Origin: Caryophanales bacterium
GTDB taxonomy: Bacteria > Bacillota > Bacilli > Bacillales > Amphibacillaceae
Length of the DNA: 64,000 nucleotides
Direction of reading: 5' to 3'
Assembly: GCA_026168805.1 (NCBI GenBank)
Contig: JAPFDS010000071.1
Coordinates: forward strand, 1-64,000
The notes beneath the pieces are model-generated. The model ran no database searches. It was not told the DNA's origin and worked only from the letters and a program-made list of their open reading frames with translations. Shown here one piece after another: positions 37,018 through 46,249 of this stretch; within the stretch, counting starts at the first letter, position 1; every line of letters begins with the position of its first letter. The position numbers and the translations under genes are program-made.

Positions 37018-38709
37018 ATGGAAATTATAATTGGGATTATTTTAATCGTTATCGTATTAATTATTATCGGACTCATTCTTCGTAAAAGAGTGTATGATGC
37101 AGTAGATGATTTGGAAAGTTGGAAGCTAGATGTCATGAATCGGAATATTGGCACGGAGCTATCGCGCATTAAAACGTTAAACCTATCTGGAGAAACACAA
37201 AAGAAGTTTGAAACTTGGAAAAGTCAGTGGGAAAACATTGCATCTACAGATTTATCACATGTGGAAGAATACTTATTTGATGCAGAAGAAGCTGCAGATC
37301 GTTACCGATTTCCATCCGCTAGGAAAGCTCTCCAGAAAGGGAATGAAATCTTACATACGATTGAAAAAGATTTAGAACGCATGCTTGAAGAATTAGATGT
37401 TCTGTTAGAAAGTGAACAATCCAGTCGGCAAGGTGTCGAAGAAATTGAACCACAATTAAAAGAGTTGCAACAAACAATCACGCATGACCGGTATACATTT
37501 GGAAAAGCTGAAGGAATATTTAATGAACGTATACAGGCACTGGAAGAAGGACTTGAAGAATATCACGTCTGTGTAAGTGAAGGGGAGTATTCACAGGCCA
37601 AACAAATCGTCGAGAAAATTACGGAAGAAGTAAGTCAATTACAGGAGGAGATGCACCTCTTCCCAGAATTATTAACGATGTGTGCAGACACTCTTCCAAA
37701 ACAAGTACGAGAAGTTCGAAATGGAATCGATGAAATGCGAGAACTTGGATATCATATACAAGAATTAGGTGTTGAAAAAGAGGTAGACCAATATGCAAAA
37801 GAAATTGATACATGCCTGAAATCCCTTGAAAAGGGCATTATTGATGATGTACCTTCCAGACTGGAAGAGATCGAGGAAAACATTAAAAACATTTATACCG
37901 TGCTAGAAAAAGAAGTACTCGCTAAAAACTATATTGAGTCTAAGTATTTAACGTATTTTGCAACGTTAGAACAAATTAAAAAAACATTTGAAACAACTCA
38001 ATCGGAAGTTGAGCAGTTACGAGAAACGTACTTTATTGAAGATGAGTACATGGAACAATTTTTAACCCTTGAAAAAACGATTCAACGAATGAATAATCAA
38101 GTCGACGCATTCAAAACAGATATGGAAGAATCCAATGTTACGCATTCTAACTTAAGAGACCGCTTAGAAAAAGGTCTTGAAGAAATGGAACAGTTAAAAG
38201 AAGAACATGTAGGCTTCACAGAAATTATTCATAATTTACGAAAAGACGAAATCGTAGCAAAAGAAACATTGGAAAACCTGCGTGAACAAATGCAATATGT
38301 TCAGCGTCAGTTGAACAAAAGTAACATTCCAGGGATTCCTTCCTTTATCGTAGGAAGAATAGAAGAAGCCAGTGAAAAACAGGAGAAAGTACTCTACATA
38401 TTGAATAAACAACCTCTTGATATGGGGGCTGTGCAACATGCACTCACTGAAGCCGAGCGAACGGTTGAGCAGCTGGCAGAAGAAGTCGAAATGAGCATTG
38501 ATCAAGCGAATTTAACAGAGCATGTGATTCAATATGCGAATAGATACCGTAGTACCTATCCAATACTTGCTGCTGAGCTACTAGAGTCTGAACGTTTATT
38601 TAGAAAATATGAATACGAGTTAGCGCTCGAAAAGGCTGCTGAAGCAATTGAAGAAATAGAGCCAGGTGCTTTAAAACAAATTGAGCGTTATCAAAGTGAA
38701 TTAGCTTAA
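37018..38709 (+). CDS. ezrA: septation ring regulator EzrA
   Basis: 563 residues: one membrane helix at the very N-terminus (about 2-22, rich in Ile) with the rest cytoplasmic and almost wholly coiled coil, Glu-rich and with spectrin-like repeats. The family signature near the end is RYRSTYP..AAELLESERLFRKYEYELALEKA (about 505-545). EzrA binds FtsZ and PBP1 and prevents extra Z rings. Good TAGGAGG site. Downstream is nifZ-thiI, as in B. subtilis without braB. Confidence 0.94.
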   Translation: MEIIIGIILIVIVLIIIGLILRKRVYDAVDDLESWKLDVMNRNIGTELSRIKTLNLSGETQKKFETWKSQWENIASTDLSHVEEYLFDAEEAADRYRFPSARKALQKGNEILHTIEKDLERMLEELDVLLESEQSSRQGVEEIEPQLKELQQTITHDRYTFGKAEGIFNERIQALEEGLEEYHVCVSEGEYSQAKQIVEKITEEVSQLQEEMHLFPELLTMCADTLPKQVREVRNGIDEMRELGYHIQELGVEKEVDQYAKEIDTCLKSLEKGIIDDVPSRLEEIEENIKNIYTVLEKEVLAKNYIESKYLTYFATLEQIKKTFETTQSEVEQLRETYFIEDEYMEQFLTLEKTIQRMNNQVDAFKTDMEESNVTHSNLRDRLEKGLEEMEQLKEEHVGFTEIIHNLRKDEIVAKETLENLREQMQYVQRQLNKSNIPGIPSFIVGRIEEASEKQEKVLYILNKQPLDMGAVQHALTEAERTVEQLAEEVEMSIDQANLTEHVIQYANRYRSTYPILAAELLESERLFRKYEYELALEKAAEAIEEIEPGALKQIERYQSELA

Positions 38710-38802
38710 GAATATAGTACAGGCTGTCTTTATCTATTCAGATGAGGTCAGCCTGAACTTCTGTTATTTATAAATATATGGGGTCTGTAAGGAGTTTTAA
38801 AC

Positions 38803-39945
38803 ATGATTTATTTAGATAATAGTGCAACAACGACCGTAGAACCTTCTGTGCTAGAGAGTTATACAAGCGTTGCTACAAATTTATTTGCCAATCCATCTTC
38901 CATACATGGACTAGGCAGCGAGGTTGAGGCAATGATTTTCACTGCTAAAACGCAAATAGCAACCTTACTCGACATTCATTCAGATGAAATCATTATGACT
39001 TCTGGAGGTACAGAAGGAAATAATATAGCCATTAAAGGAATTGCACATGCTCGAAAAAGAAGAGGGAACCATATTATTACTACGATGGTTGAACATCCTT
39101 CCGTATATGAAACATGTGTACATTTAGAAGAAGAAGGTTTTAAAGTAACTTATTTACCTGTAGATGCGTCTGGACGGATTCGAATAGAAGATGTTGAACA
39201 GGCACTGACAGATGAAACGATATTAGTTACGATGATGCATGTAAATAATGAAATAGGGACGATTCAACCAATTGAACAGGTAGGAAACATCCTTAAAAAC
39301 TATCCCGGCATTGCCTTTCACGTAGATGCCATACAGAGCATTGGTAAAATTCCATTGCAGATGAAACGGTGGAATATTGATTCGTGTACACTTTCTGGCC
39401 ATAAAATTCATGGAATGAAGGGAACAGGCATGTTGTATATTCGAAAAGGTTTGCATGTGCTCCCATTATTTCATGGCGGTAATCAAGAATTAGGGCTTCG
39501 ACCGGGGACAGAACATGTACCTGGGATTGTCTCTTTTGCTCGTGCATTAAGACTTGCACTCGATCAACAATCAACTGTAAGGGAAAAAATCGAACGTTTA
39601 CATGACAAACTTTATCAACGCGTAGAAGTCATGCAAGGGGTTCATGTAAACAGTCCATCAGAGGGTTGTTCACCCTATATATTTCACTTTTCTGTACCGC
39701 AATTAAAGCCAGAAGTGCTTATTCATATGCTAGGAGAAAAAGATATATATGTATCCACAAAATCCGCATGTGCATCTAAATCCATGGAAGAGAGTCGGGT
39801 TTTACGCGCTTGTGGATCTGAAAAAGAACGGGCATCAACAGGAATACGAGTGAGTATGTCTTATGAAACAACGGAAGAAGAAATAGATGTGTTTATTCAA
39901 GCGTTAGATAAAGCAATCACACAATTATCAAAAGTAATGAGGTAG
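38803..39945 (+). CDS. nifZ: cysteine desulfurase NifZ (partner of ThiI)
   Basis: 380 residues of the class V aminotransferase fold. MIYLDNSATTTVEP start, PLP-binding Lys in LSGHKIHGMKG near 202, and active-site Cys in STKSACASKSMEES near 323. In B. subtilis NifZ passes sulfur from cysteine to ThiI for 4-thiouridine in tRNA. Its stop is six bases from the thiI start, which supports the pair. Ribosome site GTAAGGAG. Confidence 0.92.
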   Translation: MIYLDNSATTTVEPSVLESYTSVATNLFANPSSIHGLGSEVEAMIFTAKTQIATLLDIHSDEIIMTSGGTEGNNIAIKGIAHARKRRGNHIITTMVEHPSVYETCVHLEEEGFKVTYLPVDASGRIRIEDVEQALTDETILVTMMHVNNEIGTIQPIEQVGNILKNYPGIAFHVDAIQSIGKIPLQMKRWNIDSCTLSGHKIHGMKGTGMLYIRKGLHVLPLFHGGNQELGLRPGTEHVPGIVSFARALRLALDQQSTVREKIERLHDKLYQRVEVMQGVHVNSPSEGCSPYIFHFSVPQLKPEVLIHMLGEKDIYVSTKSACASKSMEESRVLRACGSEKERASTGIRVSMSYETTEEEIDVFIQALDKAITQLSKVMR

Positions 39946-39951
39946 ATAAAA

Positions 39952-41154
39952 ATGAAGTATGATCATATATTAATTCGGTACGGTGAACTTGCATTAAAAG
40001 GCAGAAACAAACGAGTGTTTTTACAACAGTTACAACATCATATTCAGCATAAATTACGGCAATTTAAACGAATAAAAGTTTCGCAAACGCAAGGAAGGAT
40101 GTTTATTCTCTTAAATGGAGAAAATCCTGAACCGGTTTTTGACATTTGCAAACAAATATTTGGCATATCCAGTATGAGTGCGGCTATTAAAGTAGAAAAT
40201 AACGAAGATGAGATTAAACAGGCCGCATTATATGCCTTACAACAATCTAAACATGCACGTACGTTTAAAGTCGTTTCTCGTCGGGTAAATAAAACATTTC
40301 CAGTAGGATCACAAGCATTAAATCATATGTTAGGTGGACATTTACTCACACATACAGAGGGATTCACTGTTGATGTACATGATCCTGATGTGAAAATTAA
40401 TGTAGAAGTACGTGAAAAAGCAACATACATTACATCAGATGTTGTTTACGGATTGGGTGGTCTGCCGGTAGGTTCAGGATCACGAACATTGCTCATGCTG
40501 TCCGGAGGAATTGATAGTCCAGTTGCTGGATATTTAGCGATGAAACGTGGAGTTGCAATTGAGGCGATTCATTTTCATTCCCCGCCGTATACAAGTGATC
40601 GGGCCAAACAGAAAGTTCTTGATTTAGTTAAAAAGCTAACGGTTTATGGGAAAACCATTCGTGTGCATCTAGTACCATTTACAAAGTTGCAACAAGCTAT
40701 TTTTGAGGAAATTCCGGATGGATATACAATGACAGTGATGCGCCGCATGATGATGCGCATTAGTGAGGAAATATGTATCAAACGAGGTATTTTATCCATT
40801 ACCACTGGTGAAAGCCTTGGGCAAGTTGCAAGTCAAACGATGGAGAGTATGCATGCCATTAATGCCGTAACAAATTTGCCTGTCATTCGACCACTTGTGA
40901 CAATGGACAAATCTGAAATCATCGATATTTCAGAGGATATTAATACGTATGACATATCGATTCGTCCATATGAGGATTGTTGTACTATATTTACACCAAA
41001 GTCACCAAAAACAAAACCTAAAAAAGACCGGGTGGAGCATGTAGAACATTCATTTGATTTCACTCCATATATCGAAGAAGCGCTGGAACATACAGAAGAA
41101 GTCAAAGTCAGTGATCAGCATACAGAGGCTTCGGAATTTAAAGACTTATTATAA
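39952..41154 (+). CDS. thiI: tRNA 4-thiouridine synthase ThiI
   Basis: 400 residues: NFLD plus THUMP (to about 165), then the PP-loop ATPase with SGGIDSPVAGYL at about 184-195. No rhodanese domain, which fits the Bacillus type where ThiI works without it and gets sulfur from NifZ. Modifies U8 of tRNA, giving near-UV sensing; the Bacillus form may not be needed for thiamine. Translated just after nifZ, probably coupled. Confidence 0.94.
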   Translation: MKYDHILIRYGELALKGRNKRVFLQQLQHHIQHKLRQFKRIKVSQTQGRMFILLNGENPEPVFDICKQIFGISSMSAAIKVENNEDEIKQAALYALQQSKHARTFKVVSRRVNKTFPVGSQALNHMLGGHLLTHTEGFTVDVHDPDVKINVEVREKATYITSDVVYGLGGLPVGSGSRTLLMLSGGIDSPVAGYLAMKRGVAIEAIHFHSPPYTSDRAKQKVLDLVKKLTVYGKTIRVHLVPFTKLQQAIFEEIPDGYTMTVMRRMMMRISEEICIKRGILSITTGESLGQVASQTMESMHAINAVTNLPVIRPLVTMDKSEIIDISEDINTYDISIRPYEDCCTIFTPKSPKTKPKKDRVEHVEHSFDFTPYIEEALEHTEEVKVSDQHTEASEFKDLL

Positions 41155-41189
41155 AAATATTTATTAGAAAGAACTACCAATATAAATCA

Positions 41190-41220
41190 TGAATGAAATC
41201 ACCTCTTTCGACACATTATA
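41190..41220 (+). promoter_or_regulatory. sigma-G forespore promoter of sspA
   Basis: TGAATG, 18-bp spacer, CATTATA. Close to the sigma-G consensus TGAATA and CATACTA, with the right spacing, 30 bases upstream of the start. Confidence 0.75.
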
Positions 41221-41249
41221 TAAGTACCAAGCCAAGGAGGTGATTGACC

Positions 41250-41450
41250 ATGGCAAACAGAAACAACTCAAACCAATTGGTGGTACCTGGTGCTGAACAA
41301 GCATTAGACCAAATGAAAACTGAGATTGCACAAGAGTTTGGCGTGCAACTTGGAGCTGATTCAACATCACGTTCGAACGGTTCTGTAGGAGGAGAGATTA
41401 CAAAACGCCTTGTACAGATTGCTCAGCAACAAATGGGCGGATCTCAATAA
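41250..41450 (+). CDS. sspA: alpha/beta-type small acid-soluble spore protein
   Basis: 66 residues: [22 protein letters not shown] with the GPR protease site region, and [18 protein letters not shown] at the end. These proteins coat and protect DNA in dormant spores and feed outgrowth. AAGGAGGTGAT precedes ATG 41250; the TTG at 41244 is too close to it. Position after thiI agrees with sspA. Proof that the organism sporulates. Confidence 0.95.
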   Translation: MANRNNSNQLVVPGAEQALDQMKTEIAQEFGVQLGADSTSRSNGSVGGEITKRLVQIAQQQMGGSQ

Positions 41451-41481
41451 TGAACTTAACAACTTAATAAAAATGGCTACG

Positions 41482-41514
41482 AGGGCTGTCCTGTCTAAGG
41501 GCAGCCCTTTTTAA
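41482..41514 (+). terminator. terminator of sspA
   Basis: Stem AGGGCTGTCC / GGGCAGCCCT, then TTTTTAA. Confidence 0.88.
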
Positions 41515-41601
41515 TGAAACGTAGTAAAGGTATGGAACGTTGGACAATTGTTCAGAAGTTCTTCATACTTACATATATATTCTAGAAAGGAGAATGCATG
41601 T

Positions 41602-42108
41602 ATGGTACAAGTAAATTTTAACAAAGAACCAGTAGATTTAGCAGGCGAAGAGAAGAAAGTTGGAGATGAAGCACCAAACTTCACAGTTGTTGCAAATGAC
41701 TTATCTGAAGTGAAGCTTTCTGACTTTGATGCAAAGGTGAAATTAGTGAGTGTTGTACCGTCATTAAACACGGGTGTTTGTTCTAAACAAACACGCAAGT
41801 TTAACGAAGAGGCTGCTCAGTTGAAAGATGTGGATATTTTAACCGTTAGTATGGATTTACCATTTGCTCAAGCTGAATGGTGTGCGGCTAATGGAATTGA
41901 AGAAGTCACCACATTGTCTGATCATCGAACAGCAGATTTCGGTTTGAAATATGGTGTACTCATGGAGCATCTCCGATTATTAGCAAGAGCGGTGTTTGTA
42001 GTAGATGAGACGAATACAATCACATATGTTGAGTATGTGGACGAAGTAACGACTCATCCTGATTATGAAGCAGCATTGGAAGCCGCGAAAGAAGCAGTTG
42101 AAAAGTAA
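41602..42108 (+). CDS. tpx: thiol peroxidase Tpx
   Basis: 168 residues of the atypical two-Cys peroxiredoxin type. Peroxidatic C60 lies in PSLNTGVCSKQT; resolving C94 in QAEWCAANG. Cytoplasmic peroxide defence with thioredoxin as electron donor. AAAGGAGA precedes ATG 41602 at eight bases, so the longer frame from 41548 is unlikely. Confidence 0.95.
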   Translation: MVQVNFNKEPVDLAGEEKKVGDEAPNFTVVANDLSEVKLSDFDAKVKLVSVVPSLNTGVCSKQTRKFNEEAAQLKDVDILTVSMDLPFAQAEWCAANGIEEVTTLSDHRTADFGLKYGVLMEHLRLLARAVFVVDETNTITYVEYVDEVTTHPDYEAALEAAKEAVEK

Positions 42109-42127
42109 TAGATATTTAAAAGTATAT

Positions 42128-42163
42128 GAGGCTCTCTTATCAACTGATAAGGGGGCCTTTATT
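42128..42163 (+). terminator. terminator of tpx
   Basis: Stem AGGCTCTCTTATC / GATAAGGGGGCCT, loop of four, followed by TTATTG. T-run short. Confidence 0.75.
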
Positions 42164-42228
42164 GTATTTAGGTTCCATTTATTGATACAATAGAACCGCT
42201 GTAATGGAAAAAATAGGTGGGATGTTAT

Positions 42229-43227
42229 ATGGAAAAAACAAATGTAGAACAGTTATATGAGTGGATGGATCAAACAGCAGTCAATATTCAACAATATACA
42301 GATGAAACATATTTAGAAAGCTTAACTAGAGCACTTGAATTATTATTCTTTCAACAAGTAGAGGAAGAACAAAATGAACTTCTAGCACATACATTAAAAG
42401 AAGCCTTAAAGGAAACAGAGTCGTATACTTTTACAAAAGATGATATTAGAAGTTCAGTCCAATTAGCTATGTTAAAAGGTATGAAAGACCATACACAACA
42501 TCAACATGAAATGACCCCTGAGACAGTGGCGCTATTCATCGGATATCTTTCTGCCCAGCTCATGGAAACAAAAGAAAAAGTCAGACTATTTGACCCTGCT
42601 TGTGGGACAGGAACACTTCTGACTGGAGTGATGAAACAGTTAACACAACCTGTTGTTGCTTCAGCAAGTGAGGTCGATCAAACGTTAATACAGTTAGCTG
42701 TTGTAAATGCAAATTTACAAAAAAATGAGGTGGAATTTTTCCATCAAGATAGTTTGCGGCCTTTCTTATTAGATCCCGTAGACCTTGTTGTAGTGGATTT
42801 ACCGGTCGGATATTATCCAGATGATGTGCAAGCGGCTTCCTATGAACTTGCTGCTGAAGAAGGGCATTCCTATGCACACCATCTATTTCTAGAACAAAGC
42901 CTTCACTATACAGTCGAAGGTGGCTATGTAGTAGCGGTTATTCCACAGTTTTTATTTGAGAGTGATCAAACGGACCAATTACATGCGTTTATAAAAGAAC
43001 ATGCACATATTATAGGGGTCTTAGAATTGCCTAAAACAGCATTTAAGTCAGAGAAAAATCGCAAAAGTATTTTCATCTTAGAAAAGAAAGGTTCTGAAAC
43101 AACTGGCGTTCAGCAACCACTCCTTGTACAAATGCCATCTTTTAAGGAAGTACAAGCAATGGAGCAAATTATTGTTAAAATAGGAAACTGGTTTAAAGAA
43201 CACATTCATTCTAAAGAAGGGAAATGA
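42229..43227 (+). CDS. ytxK: class I SAM-dependent methyltransferase YtxK
   Basis: 332 residues. N-terminal helical region (1-95) and a Rossmann MTase with SAM-binding FDPACGTGTLL near 121-131 and, in place of the NPPY of DNA-adenine methylases, DLPVGYYPDD near 185. The likeness is to HsdM-type N6-adenine methylases, yet no restriction or specificity subunit is nearby. The substrate is unknown. Chosen start ATG 42229 behind AGGTGGGATG. Confidence 0.85.
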   Translation: MEKTNVEQLYEWMDQTAVNIQQYTDETYLESLTRALELLFFQQVEEEQNELLAHTLKEALKETESYTFTKDDIRSSVQLAMLKGMKDHTQHQHEMTPETVALFIGYLSAQLMETKEKVRLFDPACGTGTLLTGVMKQLTQPVVASASEVDQTLIQLAVVNANLQKNEVEFFHQDSLRPFLLDPVDLVVVDLPVGYYPDDVQAASYELAAEEGHSYAHHLFLEQSLHYTVEGGYVVAVIPQFLFESDQTDQLHAFIKEHAHIIGVLELPKTAFKSEKNRKSIFILEKKGSETTGVQQPLLVQMPSFKEVQAMEQIIVKIGNWFKEHIHSKEGK

Positions 43228-43233
43228 TGGTAC

Positions 43234-43743
43234 ATGTCTGTGCATGAACATAAAAAATATGAGGCAAATGCTCGTTGTATCGTTCTTACAATCAGTGACA
43301 CTCGGGAAAAGGAAAACGACAAGAGCGGAAATCTCATCGTCGACTACTTAGAAGGCGCAGGTCATGAGATTGTAGAAAAGAAAATCGTATTCGATGAACA
43401 AGAAGAAATATCGCAAGCAATTAAAGGTGGCTGTGCTGATGAACAAGTCGATGTTGTGTTAACGACGGGTGGAACAGGACTTGCGGCAAGAGATGTAACG
43501 ATTGAAACAGTCTCTCCTTTATTTGATAAAGAAATTACTGGATTCGGGGAGCTTTTTCGAATGCTTAGTTATACGGAGGATATAGGGTCTGCAGCAATTA
43601 TGTCCCGGGCAATTGCAGGCATTTCCAATCATACGGCTATTTTTTCAATGCCTGGTTCTAGTGGTGCTGTAAAACTCGCTATGGAAAAGCTTATTATTCC
43701 CGAATTATCACATGTCCTTCGAGAAGTACGTAAAGATATTTAA
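43234..43743 (+). CDS. moaB: molybdopterin biosynthesis protein MoaB
   Basis: 169 residues of the MoaB/MogA family: RCIVLTISDTR, the molybdopterin loop LTTGGTGLAARDVTIE, and SMPGSSGAVKLAM. It adenylylates molybdopterin before molybdenum insertion. No other molybdenum genes are seen around it. It starts six bases after ytxK. Downstream is a palindromic repeat which separates it from pepQ. Confidence 0.9.
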   Translation: MSVHEHKKYEANARCIVLTISDTREKENDKSGNLIVDYLEGAGHEIVEKKIVFDEQEEISQAIKGGCADEQVDVVLTTGGTGLAARDVTIETVSPLFDKEITGFGELFRMLSYTEDIGSAAIMSRAIAGISNHTAIFSMPGSSGAVKLAMEKLIIPELSHVLREVRKDI

Positions 43744-43755
43744 GTAGGAATAGAG

Positions 43756-43881
43756 TTTGGGACAAATCAAGGTTGTACCTCTCAAAATACGAATAACATT
43801 CTAATGTAACAAGCGGATAATTCCACTTGTTACATTAGAATGTTCGTATATGAGTTAACTTTAAATCTTTTGTCCCAACCT
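43756..43881. repeat. palindromic repeat without core (copy C)
   Basis: Centre is a perfect 19-bp stem AACATTCTAATGTAACAAG / CTTGTTACATTAGAATGTT (43795-43813, 43826-43844) with a 12-base loop. Outside it are imperfect arms that start with GGGACAAAT on the left and end with TTTGTCCC on the right. Both arms match the arms of the repeat at 48949-49186, but the GC-rich core of that copy is missing. It fills the gap between the converging moaB and pepQ genes and could terminate both. Confidence 0.88.
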
Positions 43882-43895
43882 CAACGTTTCATTCA

Positions 43896-44990
43896 TCAAG
43901 AAATGATTTGTAAATGTTTCGGGAACTTAGTTAATGTTTCTGCACCGTCTTTTGTCATGAATACCATATCTTCAATACGAACTCCGCCAACATTTGGTAC
44001 GTAAATGCCTGGCTCAATTGTATAGCACATTCCTTCAGCTAGAGGAAGTGTATTATTGGCATGCATCGAAGGATATTCATGTACGTCAATCCCTAAACCA
44101 TGGCCAATTCGGTGTGTGAAATATGTTCCATAGCCAGCATCTGTAATGATGTTGCGAGCAACTTGATCAATTGTGCCAACTTTTTCACCGACCACAGAAG
44201 CTTTGATCGCTTCTTCTTCTGCACGTAATACTGTTTCATATATACGTTTTTGTTCATCTGTTGCTGAATGACAGGCAAATGTTCGTGTCATGTCCGAACA
44301 ATATCCTTCAAATACAACTCCTAAATCAAAGAGAACAAAATCTCCTTTTTCGATTGTCTTATTACCTGGAGTTCCATGAGGTGAAGCTGTTTTACTGCCT
44401 GATAAAACGGATGTATTAAAAGACATCTCTTGAACGCCTTGTTTTTTTAGTTCGTATTCAATTGTTGCCAGAATCTCCATTTCTGTGACACCTTCACGAA
44501 TGGCATGCATCCCTGTTTCGATGCCAAAATCAGCTAATTCGGCAGCTTGTTGCAATATGTTATATTCTTGTGGTGACTTGATGACGCGTAAGTGTGCGAG
44601 CATTTCTTGGGCGTGAACAATTTCTGTCTTTGGCAATATTTGTTGCACAGCTTTATAGCGAGCGAGTGATATTTCATCTTCCTCAAGACCGATTCGCTCA
44701 GGTGTGTTTCCTAATGTATGTATGTGATTTTGGATGAGTGCCCATAGGTCTTCATCATCTTTATATCCAATAATTTCATACGTCCATCCGGCTTGCTTTG
44801 CGTCATTCACTTCCATTGCTGGAACAATCAAAAAAGGATCATGTTTTTGTGTAACATATATTCCTATGAACCGCTCATGAGGATCAGTGTAATAATTACT
44901 AAAATAAAAAAGATTTGCTTTTGACGTGATGAACATACTGTCCAAATGATTCTGTTTCATAGAATCGTACAAATGTTGCAGTCTACTCAT
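43896..44990 (-). CDS. pepQ: M24-family Xaa-Pro dipeptidase
   Basis: 364 residues. N-terminal creatinase-like domain (1-125), then pita-bread fold with the five metal ligands in LFDLGVVFEGYCSDMTRTF (two Asp), HRIGHGLGIDVHEYP (His), CYTIEPGIYV (Glu) and GGVRIEDMV (Glu). Cleaves Xaa-Pro dipeptides in the cytoplasm. AGGAGG precedes the start. B. subtilis has related YkvY and YqhT; which one is orthologous I cannot tell. Confidence 0.88.
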   Translation of the reverse strand: MSRLQHLYDSMKQNHLDSMFITSKANLFYFSNYYTDPHERFIGIYVTQKHDPFLIVPAMEVNDAKQAGWTYEIIGYKDDEDLWALIQNHIHTLGNTPERIGLEEDEISLARYKAVQQILPKTEIVHAQEMLAHLRVIKSPQEYNILQQAAELADFGIETGMHAIREGVTEMEILATIEYELKKQGVQEMSFNTSVLSGSKTASPHGTPGNKTIEKGDFVLFDLGVVFEGYCSDMTRTFACHSATDEQKRIYETVLRAEEEAIKASVVGEKVGTIDQVARNIITDAGYGTYFTHRIGHGLGIDVHEYPSMHANNTLPLAEGMCYTIEPGIYVPNVGGVRIEDMVFMTKDGAETLTKFPKHLQIIS

Positions 44991-45078
44991 GTTCGTTATC
45001 CTCCTAAAAAGTTATGGTCCTTCCAATATATCATAGGATTCTGAATATCACACACTCCAGCTGTCCAAATGACGATTC

Positions 45079-45107
45079 TTATCAATCTGGATAAAAACAT
45101 GTATACT
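45079..45107 (+). promoter_or_regulatory. putative promoter of ytkL
   Basis: TTATCA, 17-bp spacer, TATACT. The -10 is good, the -35 weak. Confidence 0.45.
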
Positions 45108-45140
45108 TATATGTAATGATCACTAGAAGGGGTGTTGTAC

Positions 45141-45821
45141 ATGAAATTATCGTATCATGGTCATTCAGTTGTTCAGATTGAGACAAATGACAAAACAATT
45201 TTGATTGATCCGTTTATTACTGGAAACAAGTTATGTGATTTGGATCCAGAAACAGTTGAGCCTGATGTAATTCTATTAACACATGGACATAATGATCATG
45301 TAGGGGATACTGTTGCAATTGCAAAACGTACTGGAGCAATGGTAGTCGCACTAAATGAATTAGCAGTATATTTAGGAAGACAAGGCATAGAGACACATCC
45401 AATGAATATTGGTGGCTCTTATACGTTTGATTTTGGAAAAGTTAAATTTACACATGCTTTTCACGGATCGTCTTACGAGGAAGAAGACGGAACATTTGTG
45501 TATACAGGAATGCCAGGTGGAATCTTATTTACCGCTGAAGGAAAAACCATTTATCACGTAGGTGATACATCATTGTTTTCAGATTTGAAAATGATTGGTG
45601 ATATGAACGATATTGATGTGGCATTTGTTCCCATTGGGGATAACTTTACGATGGGACCGGAAGATGCGCTCATCGCTGCGGACTGGATTCAAGCAGACAC
45701 GGTTGTCCCTGTGCACTTCGATACATTTCCTGTCATTGAGCAAGATGCAGAAGCATTTGCCAAACAAGTGAAAACAGGAACAGGACGAGCAATGAATGTA
45801 GGAGAAACGTTGGAAATATAA
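45141..45821 (+). CDS. ytkL: UPF0173 metal-dependent hydrolase YtkL
   Basis: 226 residues, metallo-beta-lactamase fold of the UPF0173 group: [13 protein letters not shown] at the start, [12 protein letters not shown] near 46-56 for zinc, and [16 protein letters not shown] and [10 protein letters not shown] later. Cytoplasmic; substrate unknown. ATG 45141 with AGAAGGGGTG upstream gives the same length as in B. subtilis (227 aa). Confidence 0.9.
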   Translation: MKLSYHGHSVVQIETNDKTILIDPFITGNKLCDLDPETVEPDVILLTHGHNDHVGDTVAIAKRTGAMVVALNELAVYLGRQGIETHPMNIGGSYTFDFGKVKFTHAFHGSSYEEEDGTFVYTGMPGGILFTAEGKTIYHVGDTSLFSDLKMIGDMNDIDVAFVPIGDNFTMGPEDALIAADWIQADTVVPVHFDTFPVIEQDAEAFAKQVKTGTGRAMNVGETLEI

Positions 45822-45829
45822 TCCAACTA

Positions 45830-45855
45830 CCCAGTCGATCCGGCTGGGTTTTTTA
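45830..45855 (+). terminator. terminator of ytkL
   Basis: CCCAG / CTGGG-based hairpin (CCCAGTCGATCCGGCTGGG) with six T. Confidence 0.88.
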
Positions 45856-45949
45856 AATAGTCAAAACACACGCATACGCAAGGTTTTTCGTTCTGAATAC
45901 AAAAAACATACATATAATACGAATATACGTGCAAAGAAGGAGAATATAT

Positions 45950-46177
45950 ATGAATCATTTTGCTTTATTTCGTATTTTGTTCGCGTGTTTTTTATTATAT
46001 GTAGCATGGCCGTATATTCCTACCATGGAAACAGGATTAGAAATGACTTTTTGGGGTGTGTGGTTATTGTTATTTGTCCTCATTGTTGGTGGGAACGGTC
46101 TTCGTTTCTTACAAATGAGAGTAACAACCGGCTTACCAAAAGAAGAACAGTCTAGAGAAAGGGCTCGTGAACATTGA
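45950..46177 (+). CDS. small membrane protein of unknown function (75 aa)
   Basis: Start ATG 45950 with AAGGAGA. Two hydrophobic helices (about 4-20 and 33-53) joined by a short loop, then a basic/acidic tail ending EEQSRERAREH, presumably cytoplasmic. I do not recognise a family. It lies between ytkL and ytoI; the -35 of the ytoI promoter overlaps its stop codon. Confidence 0.7.
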   Translation: MNHFALFRILFACFLLYVAWPYIPTMETGLEMTFWGVWLLLFVLIVGGNGLRFLQMRVTTGLPKEEQSRERAREH

Positions 46178-46202
46178 TGTTTCAATGAACCAACTGTATA
46201 CT
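46174..46202 (+). promoter_or_regulatory. putative promoter of ytoI
   Basis: TTGATG, 17-bp spacer, TATACT. The -10 lies in the left arm of the dyad 46192-46230. Confidence 0.6.
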
Positions 46203-46230
46203 AATAATTAAATAAAACATTAGTACAGTT
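46192..46230. promoter_or_regulatory. dyad over the ytoI promoter, possible autoregulatory operator
   Basis: AACTGTA-TA-CTAAT on the left and ATTAGTACAGTT on the right: 12 paired positions interrupted by two extra bases. It covers the -10 and the presumed start of transcription, where a repressor would act; YtoI itself has a winged helix. Confidence 0.5.
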
Positions 46231-46249
46231 GAAAGCGAGTGACGAATAC

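Noticed and set aside
38722..38757. Terminator after ezrA (CAGGCTG / CAGCCTG)
   Set aside because: Only seven paired bases, long loop and no T-run.
42229..43227. YtxK as part of a restriction-modification system
   Set aside because: The MTase resembles HsdM, but no specificity or nuclease gene is near and the gene is a conserved core neighbour of tpx and moaB.
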